A DNA stretch of 14,733 bases, taken from contig JAITUD010000447.1 of the NCBI GenBank assembly GCA_031286555.1, positions 1 to 14,733 of the forward strand, given 5' to 3'. This document shows positions 1 through 6,215 of this stretch, one piece after another (the first letter of the stretch is position 1; every line of letters starts with the position of its first letter). Made by a program: the position numbers and the translations under genes. This DNA comes from Microbacterium sp. Lineage in GTDB: Bacteria; Actinomycetota; Actinomycetes; Actinomycetales; Microbacteriaceae. The notes beneath the pieces were generated by a model, which saw only the letters and a list, made by a program, of their open reading frames with translations, had not been told where the DNA came from and ran no database searches.

Positions 1-390
1 GAGGGTGAGGCCCGCGCGGCCGCCGTCGAGGCGGAGGCGAAGGCCATCGCGTCGAACCAGGAGGCATTCCTGTCGCAGCGCGTGCTCGAGGTGCTCCCCG
101 CGATCATGGGCGAGTTCGCCAAGGGCTACGCCACGATCGGCAACGTGTCGATCATCGGCGGCTCCGGCGAGGACGGCGCCTCCAGTGTCGTCGGCGGCGA
201 CAACGCGAAGGCCATGCGCGCCGTCTTCGACAGCGTCAACGCCGCGACCGGCCTCGACCTGGCTGCGATCATCCAGGGCCAGGCCGTCGGGCGCGGCTTT
301 GGCGCAGGCGTCGCACAGGCGACCGAGGATGCCGCTCCCGCGGCCCCCGTGCGCCCGGCGAAGACCGTCGAGGTCCTTCCCGAGGACTGA
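1..390 (+). CDS. Flotillin-like SPFH protein, C-terminal part (5' end outside window)
   Basis: The reading frame is open from the first base and ends at TGA 388-390, so about 129 C-terminal residues are visible. They begin with an Ala/Glu-rich helical stretch (EARAAAVEAEAKAIA) and continue with LPAIMGEFAKGYATIGNVSIIGG and a Gly/Ala-rich tail. This matches the end of bacterial flotillins, where an EA-repeat coiled coil is followed by a conserved segment used in oligomerisation. Flotillins are membrane-associated scaffolds of functional membrane microdomains. The SPFH domain and membrane anchor would lie upstream of the window and cannot be checked. The gene is followed after 8 bp by a strong hairpin, so it is the last gene of its transcript. 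Assignment as flotillin family is fairly sure; which paralogue is unknown. Confidence 0.85.
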   Translation, partial: EGEARAAAVEAEAKAIASNQEAFLSQRVLEVLPAIMGEFAKGYATIGNVSIIGGSGEDGASSVVGGDNAKAMRAVFDSVNAATGLDLAAIIQGQAVGRGFGAGVAQATEDAAPAAPVRPAKTVEVLPED

Positions 391-398
391 CCACGTCG

Positions 399-436
399 AC
401 GAGGGGCGCGGATGCTGCGGCATCCGCGCCCCTCGT
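399..436. terminator. Bidirectional hairpin terminator between convergent genes
   Basis: A perfect 16-bp stem (399-414 with 421-436) closes a 6-base loop CTGCGG. It starts 8 bp after the flotillin stop and lies 13 bp beyond the stop of the minus-strand gene at 450, so it can serve both convergent units. There is no long T-run, as is usual for actinobacterial terminators. The inner end of the stem is formed by GGATG/CATCC, the word enriched across this window. Confidence 0.85.
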
Positions 437-449
437 GCGTCCGGACCGG

Positions 450-929
450 CTATGCGGCAGCCGGAGGCAGCGGGTGCTCGCCCTTGATGACGAAGTAGCT
501 GCCGCGGATCTCGCCCGCGAGCTTCGAACGCTGGCGCACCCACTTGAAGGCGTCGAGTTCGGCGGGCGGAGCCATGCCCTCACTGAGTTTGAAGCCGACG
601 GCGCGCTTGCCGCCCTCGGCCTTGGTCCACAGGACGTTCACCGCCAGCCCGTCGGCGAAGTACAGCGAGGGCCAGAACAGCTCGTCGTCGTTGTAGACGA
701 AGACCTCGAGCACGGGCGAGGCGAATTCGATGCCGCGCTCGCTGCGCAGGATCTCCTCGATCCAGGCCACGACCTCCGGGCTCTCGGCGGGAGTCGACGT
801 GACGTAGTCGGACTCGTACTTGTTCGCGAAGTACCGGGCCTCGTTGGCGCGCAGCCCTGCCAGTGCCGGCGCGACCGGCGACGAGTCGAGTCCGTCGAGG
901 GAGATGTCGGTGTAGCTCACGATGGTCAT
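450..929 (-). CDS. Hypothetical protein, 159 aa, second gene of the VOC pair
   Basis: I do not recognise this protein family. The product is a soluble acidic protein of 159 residues with no signal peptide or membrane segment. It has aromatic-rich patches (NDDELFWPSLYFADGLAVNVLW at about residues 79-100; IRGSYFVIKGEHPLPP near the end) that suggest a compact alpha/beta fold. Its ATG lies only 2 bp beyond the stop of the upstream VOC gene, so the two are almost certainly co-transcribed and probably translationally linked; the Shine-Dalgarno sequence is weak (GAGAAC inside the end of the VOC gene). The start is fixed by this spacing. Codon use is normal for the window. Function may be tied to the VOC partner, but nothing in the sequence shows how. 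Confidence 0.8.
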   Translation of the reverse strand: MTIVSYTDISLDGLDSSPVAPALAGLRANEARYFANKYESDYVTSTPAESPEVVAWIEEILRSERGIEFASPVLEVFVYNDDELFWPSLYFADGLAVNVLWTKAEGGKRAVGFKLSEGMAPPAELDAFKWVRQRSKLAGEIRGSYFVIKGEHPLPPAAA

Positions 930-931
930 GA

Positions 932-1561
932 TCAGTTCTCTGCCTTTCGCTCGGAGACGCGGGCCTGGATCCAGTTATAGCCGTCGGGGTCGGCGAACGC
1001 CTCCCCGTCGGCGACGACGGCCAGGCGGTGCGACCCCGATCCGGCGACGTCGCATCCGACCTGCTTGGCCAACGCCGCCCGCTTGTAGAGCGCCAGCTTG
1101 ACGGCGCCGGAGTCGAACTCGACGTAGGCGGGGAAGCTCTTCGCGACCGTCAGCCCCTGCTCCTGGTAGAAGCTCTTGCTCGCCTTCACCTTGTCGACGC
1201 CGAGCAGCAGCACGACCCGCTCGATCTCGCCGGTCGCCGGCCCGGTCGCGGTCTTGTTCGCGCTGGCGACCTGCCACGTCGTGCCGTCCGGCGCTCGGAA
1301 CGATCCGCCGTATCCCCACAGGCTCTTCGCGACCGGTTTGAGCACCTGGGCGCCTGCGGCGAGCGCACGGACGAACACCGCGTCGACGTCGCCCGGCTGC
1401 ATGAGGATGAGGGAGGGCGCGAAGCCGCGGAAGCCGGAGCTCGGCTCGTCACCCGCTCGCACGGTGACGCGGTCGCCCAGGCGAAGAGCGTCACGGTAGA
1501 AGGACTCCGAGGCCGGAAGCTCGCCCTCCGGAACCTCGATGGTGATGCTGTGAATGTTCAT
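932..1561 (-). CDS. VOC/glyoxalase-superfamily protein with two VOC-like halves
   Basis: The 209-residue product shows two vicinal-oxygen-chelate halves. The first (about residues 1-101) opens with NIHSITIEV and closes with WGYGGSFRAPDGTTWQVA; the second (about 113-200) contains FYQEQGLTVAKSFPAYVEF and closes with EAFADPDGYNWIQA. These D/APDG-x-x-W hairpins are typical of the glyoxalase/bleomycin-resistance superfamily. In metal-dependent members a glutamate commonly follows this tryptophan; here the positions are Gln and Ile, and the second half is shortened before its last strands, so classic metal catalysis is doubtful. It may bind or isomerise a small molecule. Start ATG 1561 is supported by a TACGCT -10 element ending 6 bp upstream, which predicts a leaderless message. 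It is first gene of a pair with the unknown gene at 450-929. Superfamily assignment is confident, function is not. Confidence 0.85.
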   Translation of the reverse strand: MNIHSITIEVPEGELPASESFYRDALRLGDRVTVRAGDEPSSGFRGFAPSLILMQPGDVDAVFVRALAAGAQVLKPVAKSLWGYGGSFRAPDGTTWQVASANKTATGPATGEIERVVLLLGVDKVKASKSFYQEQGLTVAKSFPAYVEFDSGAVKLALYKRAALAKQVGCDVAGSGSHRLAVVADGEAFADPDGYNWIQARVSERKAEN

Positions 1562-1567
1562 GCTTCG

Positions 1568-1573
1568 AGCGTA
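1568..1573 (-). promoter_or_regulatory. Candidate leaderless -10 element (TACGCT) of the VOC gene
   Basis: Read on the minus strand, TACGCT (a TANNNT-type -10) ends exactly 6 bases before ATG 1561, so transcription would be expected to begin at or next to the A of the start codon. No good Shine-Dalgarno sequence and no clear -35 box are seen. Actinobacteria use many leaderless messages with this arrangement. The same hexamer at the same distance precedes the gene starting at 8452. Confidence 0.5.
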
Positions 1574-1638
1574 GAAACGCGGCTCAGGCGGGGCTTCTCG
1601 ATTCCTGACCGATGCGGAACACGCGAGAGACTGGACCC

Positions 1639-4164
1639 GTGACTTTCGACCTGGCGAGGATCGGCGAGGGGCTCGCGTTCGCGGGTGCCCTCGACGACCT
1701 GCGTCGCGCGCTCGACACGAGTACGGCGATCGTCGTGAGTGCGCCGCCGGGCACCGGCAAGACCACGCTCGTCCCTCCGCTGCTCGCCTCGCGCACGAGC
1801 GGACGCGTGATCGTCACGCAGCCGCGCCGGGTCGCCGCGCGCGCAGCCGCCAGGCGGCTGGCGCAGCTCGACGGCTCGCCGCTCGGCACGAGGGTCGGGT
1901 TCACGGTACGCGGCGAGCGCTCCGTCAGCAGCGAGACCCGTGTCGAGTTCGTCACGGCAGGCGTGCTGCTGCGGAGGATGCTGGATGACCCGGGCCTCGA
2001 CGGCGTCGACGCTGTCGTCATCGACGAGGTGCACGAGCGCGCGCTGGATACCGATCTGCTCATCGGACTGCTCGGCGAGGTGCGTGAACTGCGCGACGAT
2101 CTCGTGCTCATCGCGATGTCGGCGACGCTCGACGCCGCCCGCATCGCGGAGGTGATCGGCGATCCGGCTCCCGTGGTCGAGCACACGGTCCGCGCGCATC
2201 CCCTCACCGAGCACTGGGCGCCGAGCCCGGTGCCCCGGCTGGACGAGCGCGGGGTGGCCCGTGGCTTCCTCGACCATGTCGCCCGCACTGCGGCATCCGG
2301 AGCTCGCGACCTCGCGCAGGGTGACACGCTGGTCTTCGCACCGGGTGCGTGGGAGGTCGCGGAGATCGCCCGCCGCCTGCGCGACGAGGCTCGCGGATTC
2401 GACGTCCGAGAGCTGCACGGGCAGATCCCGGCCGCCGAGCAGGACGCGGTGATCCGCGGCCGTGCGGCCGACGCGCCGCCGCGCATCATCGTGACCACCT
2501 CGCTCGCCGAGTCCTCGCTCACGGTGCCCGGGGTGCGGCTGGTCGTGGACAGCTGCCTGTCACGGTTCCCGCAGCGCGACGCGGCCCGTGGCATGAGCGG
2601 GCTGGTCACTGCCGGCGCGGCGCGATCCTCGTGCGTGCAGCGCGCGGGCCGCGCCACCCGGCAGGGGCCGGGAACCGTCATCCGCTGCGTCGACGAGCGC
2701 ACCTATGCTGCGGCTCCCGCGCGGCCGGCGCCCGAGGTCGCGACCGCCGATCTCGCGGATGCCGCACTGCTGCTGGCCTGCTGGGGAGCACCGGGCGGAG
2801 CCGGTCTGCGCCTGATCGACCCGCTGCCGACCGACGCGCTGGCCGAGGCGCAGAGCGTGCTGCACGACCTGGGCGCGACCGACGACGACGGGCGGGCGAC
2901 GGCCGAGGGACGACGGCTGGCCCGCATCCCCGTCGATCCGCGGCTCGCCCGCGCACTGATCGAGGGCTCGGAACTCGTCGGAGCCGAGCTCGCCTCGGAG
3001 GTGGTCGCACTGCTCGGCGGCGACAGCCGCGTGCCCGACGCCGACGTCGCCGCCGCCATGGTCGCGCTGCGGAACGGCCGAGGTGCGGATGCCCGGCGAT
3101 GGACGCAGGAGGCCAGGCGTCTGCGGCGCTTCGCGCCGGCATCCGACACCCGGGGCAGCGTCGAGGACGCGGGGCTCGTGATCGGGCTCGCATTCCCGGG
3201 GCGCATCGCACGGCGAGTCGAGCGCACGGCGGAGGGCGCGACGTTCCTGCTCGCGTCCGGCACCCGGGCGGGCGTGCGCGGCGCTCTCGCCGCAGCGGAA
3301 TGGCTCGCCGTCGCCGACGTCGCACGCGCGTCGGGACGCGCCGCCGCCGGGTCGGGGGCCCTCATCCGCGCCGCCGCCGTCATCACCGAAGGTCAGGTCG
3401 AACGGGCCGCCGACCACCTCATCACCGACCGCGTCGAGGCGGAGTTCGTGAACGGCCGTGTCTCGGCCCGCCGAGAGCGCCGCGTCGGCGCGATCGTCCG
3501 AGCCTCGGTGCCCGTGCGCGCGACGGCCGAGGAGGGGCGCGCGGCGGTGCAGCGCGCCCTGCACCGCGACGGCCTCGGAGTCTTCACCTGGTCGGATGCC
3601 GCAGACGAGCTGCGCCGCCGGCTCGCTCTGCTGCACCGTGCGATCGGCTCCCCCTGGCCGGACATGTCGGATGCCGCGCTCACCGACTCCCTCGACACCT
3701 GGCTGGGCCCGGAGATCGACGCCCTGGCCACCGGAACTCCGGCCGGCCGCATCGACCTGGCATCCGCCCTGCGCCGTCTGCTGCCCTGGCCCGCCGCCGT
3801 CGAGTTCGACGCCCTCGCACCCGAGCGGCTGGAGGTGCCCAGCGGCTCCCGCATCCGTATCGCCTACCCGCCGATCGACGACCCGACCGCTCGGCCCGTC
3901 GTCGCGGTGAAGCTGCAGGAGTGCTTCGGCTGGGCCGAGACCCCGCGCCTGGCGGGCGGGCGGGAACCCGTGCTCTTCCACCTGCTCTCCCCCGCCGGCC
4001 GGCCGCTCGCGGTCACCGACGACCTCGCTTCGTTCTGGTCCGGTCCCTACGCGCAGGTGCGCGCCGAGATGCGCGGCCGGTACCCGAAGCATCCGTGGCC
4101 CGAGGACCCCTGGGCCGCCGTGCCGACGCGCCACACGAAGAATCGCGCCGCGCGCGAGGACTGA
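1639..4164 (+). CDS. hrpB: ATP-dependent helicase HrpB (DEAH/DEVH superfamily 2)
   Basis: The 841-residue product has the full HrpB architecture. Numbered from GTG 1639: Walker A GTGKT at about 38-42, motif Ia TQPRRVAARAAARR, motif II DEVH at 129-132, SAT at 161-163, motif V TTSLAESSLTVPGV, motif VI QRAGRATR at 334-341, then the helicase-associated region and the HrpB-specific C-terminus with RYPKHPWPEDP near residue 814. Length fits the family (about 800-850). HrpB is an SF2 ATPase related to DEAH RNA helicases; its cellular substrate is poorly defined. I chose GTG 1639 because homologues start close to FDLARIG and GAGAGA lies 8 bp upstream; ATG 1612 would add nine residues but has no Shine-Dalgarno sequence. 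Motif VI deviates from the usual QRxGRxGR in that Thr replaces the second Gly. It is divergent from the VOC gene across less than 80 bp. Confidence 0.95.
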   Translation: MTFDLARIGEGLAFAGALDDLRRALDTSTAIVVSAPPGTGKTTLVPPLLASRTSGRVIVTQPRRVAARAAARRLAQLDGSPLGTRVGFTVRGERSVSSETRVEFVTAGVLLRRMLDDPGLDGVDAVVIDEVHERALDTDLLIGLLGEVRELRDDLVLIAMSATLDAARIAEVIGDPAPVVEHTVRAHPLTEHWAPSPVPRLDERGVARGFLDHVARTAASGARDLAQGDTLVFAPGAWEVAEIARRLRDEARGFDVRELHGQIPAAEQDAVIRGRAADAPPRIIVTTSLAESSLTVPGVRLVVDSCLSRFPQRDAARGMSGLVTAGAARSSCVQRAGRATRQGPGTVIRCVDERTYAAAPARPAPEVATADLADAALLLACWGAPGGAGLRLIDPLPTDALAEAQSVLHDLGATDDDGRATAEGRRLARIPVDPRLARALIEGSELVGAELASEVVALLGGDSRVPDADVAAAMVALRNGRGADARRWTQEARRLRRFAPASDTRGSVEDAGLVIGLAFPGRIARRVERTAEGATFLLASGTRAGVRGALAAAEWLAVADVARASGRAAAGSGALIRAAAVITEGQVERAADHLITDRVEAEFVNGRVSARRERRVGAIVRASVPVRATAEEGRAAVQRALHRDGLGVFTWSDAADELRRRLALLHRAIGSPWPDMSDAALTDSLDTWLGPEIDALATGTPAGRIDLASALRRLLPWPAAVEFDALAPERLEVPSGSRIRIAYPPIDDPTARPVVAVKLQECFGWAETPRLAGGREPVLFHLLSPAGRPLAVTDDLASFWSGPYAQVRAEMRGRYPKHPWPEDPWAAVPTRHTKNRAARED

Positions 4165-4212
4165 CTGGGAGCCGGCTCCGAGGATGTCGCGAGAGGAGGA
4201 CGACGCACACCG

Positions 4213-4344
4213 GTGATCATGTCGCGCCGGTGCATCACGGTGTCGGCCCTCGCCCTCGTGGCGGTCACGGCGTTCGTCGTCTCTCCGTTGCACTACGGCC
4301 CTCAACGAGACGTCGTGGTCGAGCGCACGAACCCCGCCCCGTGA
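4213..4344 (+). CDS. Possible small single-span membrane peptide
   Basis: A short frame starts at GTG 4213 or at the in-frame ATG 4219 and ends at TGA 4342-4344. From the ATG it encodes 41 residues: MSRRC, then a hydrophobic stretch TVSALALVAVTAFVVSPL long enough for one membrane span or an uncleaved signal, then a short polar tail (RDVVVERTNPAP). A strong AGGAGGA (4194-4200) lies 12 bp before the GTG, somewhat far but clear. It follows hrpB by 48 bp on the same strand and stops 12 bp before the convergent permease gene. I recognise no family. The Shine-Dalgarno sequence, the positive-then-hydrophobic layout and the empty position between genes favour a real gene, but at this length chance is not excluded. 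Confidence 0.5.
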   Translation: MIMSRRCITVSALALVAVTAFVVSPLHYGPQRDVVVERTNPAP

Positions 4345-4356
4345 GCGTCGCGGCGG

Positions 4357-5091
4357 CTACGGCGTGCGACGGCGCAGCGTCAAAGGCGCGAGCACCAGGA
4401 ACGCCACGGCGAACGCCACCACGATGAGCACCGGCGCCCAGACATCCCAGCCCTCGTCGCCCCCGGTCACGGCGTTGATGGCGTCGATCGCGTGGCTGAG
4501 CGGCAGCCAGTCCGAGATCGCGTAGAGCACGTCGGGCATCTGGTCGCGCGGCATGAACAGCCCGCCAAGGATGATCTGCGGGAACACCAGCACCGGCATG
4601 AACTGCACGGCCTGGAACTCGGTCTGCGCGAACGCGCTCGCCAGCAGGCCGAGTGCGGTGCCGAGCACGGCGTCCACGACCGCGACCAGGCCCAGCTGCC
4701 AGAGCGGTCCGTCCACGTTCAGGCCGCACACGTACACCGCGAACGCGACGGTGATGACGGCCTGCAGCACCGCCATCAGGCCGAACGCGAGCGCGTAGCC
4801 GAGGATGAAGTCCGCCTTGCCGAGTGGCGTCGTCATCAGCCTCTCGAGGGTGCCGGAGCGGCGTTCGCGCAGCGTGGTGATCGAGGTGATCAGGAACATC
4901 ACGATGAACGGGAACAGTGCCAGGATCGCTCCGCCGAACTGGTCGAAGACGCCGTCCTGGTCGGTGAACAACCACGCGAACAGTCCCACCAGCAGGCTCG
5001 GCGCGATCACCATCAGCGCGATCGAGCGCGGATCGTGCCGCAGCTGTCCGAGCACGCGTCCGGCGGTCGCGAGCATCCTCCGCGGGTTCAC
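4357..5091 (-). CDS. ABC-2 type exporter, membrane permease
   Basis: The 244-residue product is an ABC-2 family permease with about six hydrophobic segments (about residues 23-42, 53-73, 98-121, 132-155, 163-181, 218-238). After the second span comes RERRSGTLERLMTTPLGKADFILGY, the cytoplasmic signature of this family that contacts the ATPase; LGGLFMPRDQMPDVLYAISDWLPLSHAIDAI before the last span is also typical. With the upstream ATPase it would form an exporter for a drug, lipid or other hydrophobic substrate; the substrate cannot be read from sequence. Its GTG start overlaps the ATPase stop (GTGA, 5088-5091), so translation is coupled. The gene ends 12 bp from the possible small gene on the opposite strand, and I see no terminator hairpin there. 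Confidence 0.93.
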   Translation of the reverse strand: MNPRRMLATAGRVLGQLRHDPRSIALMVIAPSLLVGLFAWLFTDQDGVFDQFGGAILALFPFIVMFLITSITTLRERRSGTLERLMTTPLGKADFILGYALAFGLMAVLQAVITVAFAVYVCGLNVDGPLWQLGLVAVVDAVLGTALGLLASAFAQTEFQAVQFMPVLVFPQIILGGLFMPRDQMPDVLYAISDWLPLSHAIDAINAVTGGDEGWDVWAPVLIVVAFAVAFLVLAPLTLRRRTP

Positions 5092-5849
5092 GACGCCGCT
5101 CCCCGCTGCGAGCGCCGCGTCGGCGGATGCTGCTTCTCGTCGCGCGCGATCAGGGCGAGGAACGCGTCCTCGGCATCCTGCTCCCCCGTGTCCTGCAGCA
5201 GCGCGGCCGGCGTGGTGTCGGCGATCAGCCGGCCGTCGCGCATGAGAAGCAGCCGGTCGCAGCGCCGCGCCTCATCCATGACGTGGCTCGACACGATGAG
5301 CGTGGTCCCGGCATCCGCTATCCGCCGGAACATGCCCCACAGCTCGCTGCGCAGCACCGGGTCCAGGCCGACGGTGGGCTCGTCCAGCACGACCAGCTCG
5401 GGGCTGCCGAGCAGGGCGGCGCCGAGCGACACCCGCCCGGCCTGGCCTCCGCTCAGGTCGGCGACCTGCTGCTTCGCGTGGTCGCGCAGTCCCACTTCGT
5501 CGAGCACGCGGTCGACGTCGCCGCGCGGAGCGCCGAGCACGGAGGCGAAGTACTGCAGGTTCTGCCGCACGGTCAGGTCTCCGTACACCGCGGCGCCCTG
5601 CGTGCCGTAGGCGACCCTGTCGCGCAGCCCGCGGGAGCCGGCCGGCTCACCGAGCACCGTGACCGTGCCGCCCTTCACCTTCTGCACACCGACGATCGCA
5701 CGCAGCAGAGTGGTCTTCCCGCATCCGCTCGGCCCGAGCAGACCGGTGATCTCGCCGTGCGGGATCACCACGTCCACTCCGTCGAACACGGTGCGGCGCC
5801 CGCGCCGCACCACCAGGGCGTCGACAGTCACCGCCGGAGCATCCGTCAT
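5088..5849 (-). CDS. ABC transporter ATP-binding subunit
   Basis: The 253-residue product is a complete nucleotide-binding domain: Walker A GPSGCGKT at 39-46, Q-loop YGTQG near 81-85, signature LSGGQ at 132-136, Walker B ending LVVLDE with catalytic Glu157, D-loop, and H-loop His189 (SSHVMDEA). It belongs to the ABC-2 exporter type that pairs with one small permease, encoded next with a 4-bp overlap. The frame stays open to ATG 5915, but ATG 5849 is preferred: the protein then begins MTDAPAVTVDALVVRRG like its family, and a promoter (TTGACC, 17 bp, CACTAT) ends 6 bp upstream, so the longer form could not be translated from that message. It is divergent from the small membrane-protein gene across about 80 bp. 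Substrate unknown. Confidence 0.95.
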   Translation of the reverse strand: MTDAPAVTVDALVVRRGRRTVFDGVDVVIPHGEITGLLGPSGCGKTTLLRAIVGVQKVKGGTVTVLGEPAGSRGLRDRVAYGTQGAAVYGDLTVRQNLQYFASVLGAPRGDVDRVLDEVGLRDHAKQQVADLSGGQAGRVSLGAALLGSPELVVLDEPTVGLDPVLRSELWGMFRRIADAGTTLIVSSHVMDEARRCDRLLLMRDGRLIADTTPAALLQDTGEQDAEDAFLALIARDEKQHPPTRRSQRGAAS

Positions 5850-5855
5850 GGGTGA

Positions 5856-5884
5856 ATAGTGCGCCCTCCGGACGCCGTGGTCAA
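5856..5884 (-). promoter_or_regulatory. Sigma70-like promoter of the ABC exporter, probably leaderless
   Basis: On the minus strand TTGACC (5884-5879, five of six matches to TTGACA) and CACTAT (5861-5856) are separated by exactly 17 bp. The -10 box ends 6 bp before ATG 5849, which places the expected transcription start on the A of the start codon. This is the clearest two-box promoter in the window and decides the start of the ATPase gene. Confidence 0.6.
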
Positions 5885-5930
5885 TGGACCGCGCCGGAGC
5901 CGACGTCGCGAACACAATAGGATGGCGCTC

Positions 5931-6197
5931 ATGCTCATCATCGGCCTCATCCTCTTCGGCATGATCATCGGCGCCGCCGCACAGTGGCTGCTCGGCACCC
6001 GCAAGGGCAAGAAGGTCGACTGGGCGCTGGCCTGCGCCGCCGGACTGATCGGTTCCTTCGTCGGCGGTCTGCTGATCAGCCTGCTCAGCGGCGACGGCCT
6101 CGAACTCCGGCCGAGCGGCATCATCGGCTCGCTGGTGGGCGCACTGATCGTCACCGCCGCGTGGGTCGCCTGGAGCCGCAGCCGCGCGAAGAAGTGA
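5931..6197 (+). CDS. GlsB/YeaQ/YmgE-family small membrane protein
   Basis: The 88-residue product has three hydrophobic segments: LIIGLILFGMIIGAAAQWLL at the N-terminus, DWALACAAGLIGSFVGGLLISLL, and PSGIIGSLVGALIVTAAWVAW, with a basic RKGKKVDW loop between the first two and a basic C-terminus (RSRAKK). The glycine-rich G-x-x-G pattern in the spans is that of the GlsB/YeaQ/YmgE (transglycosylase-associated) family, usually linked to general stress but without proven enzymatic activity. I prefer ATG 5931, which has AGGA 8 bp upstream (and a TAGGAT element 7 bp upstream); ATG 5922 would add only MAL. It is divergent from the ABC exporter and convergent with sdaA, with only 18 bp between the stops and no terminator hairpin seen there. 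Confidence 0.85.
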   Translation: MLIIGLILFGMIIGAAAQWLLGTRKGKKVDWALACAAGLIGSFVGGLLISLLSGDGLELRPSGIIGSLVGALIVTAAWVAWSRSRAKK

Positions 6198-6215
6198 CGG
6201 TCGGGAGCCCCCCGC

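Noticed and set aside
4168..4179. Palindrome GGAGCCGGCTCC just after hrpB as a terminator
   Set aside because: It has no loop and only 6 bp per arm, no T-run, and a likely gene start follows within 35 bp.
2560..4305. Long minus-strand frame (581 codons) opposite hrpB
   Set aside because: No domain, Arg/Gly/Asp-rich composition typical of antisense frames in high-GC DNA, and it fully overlaps the certain HrpB gene.
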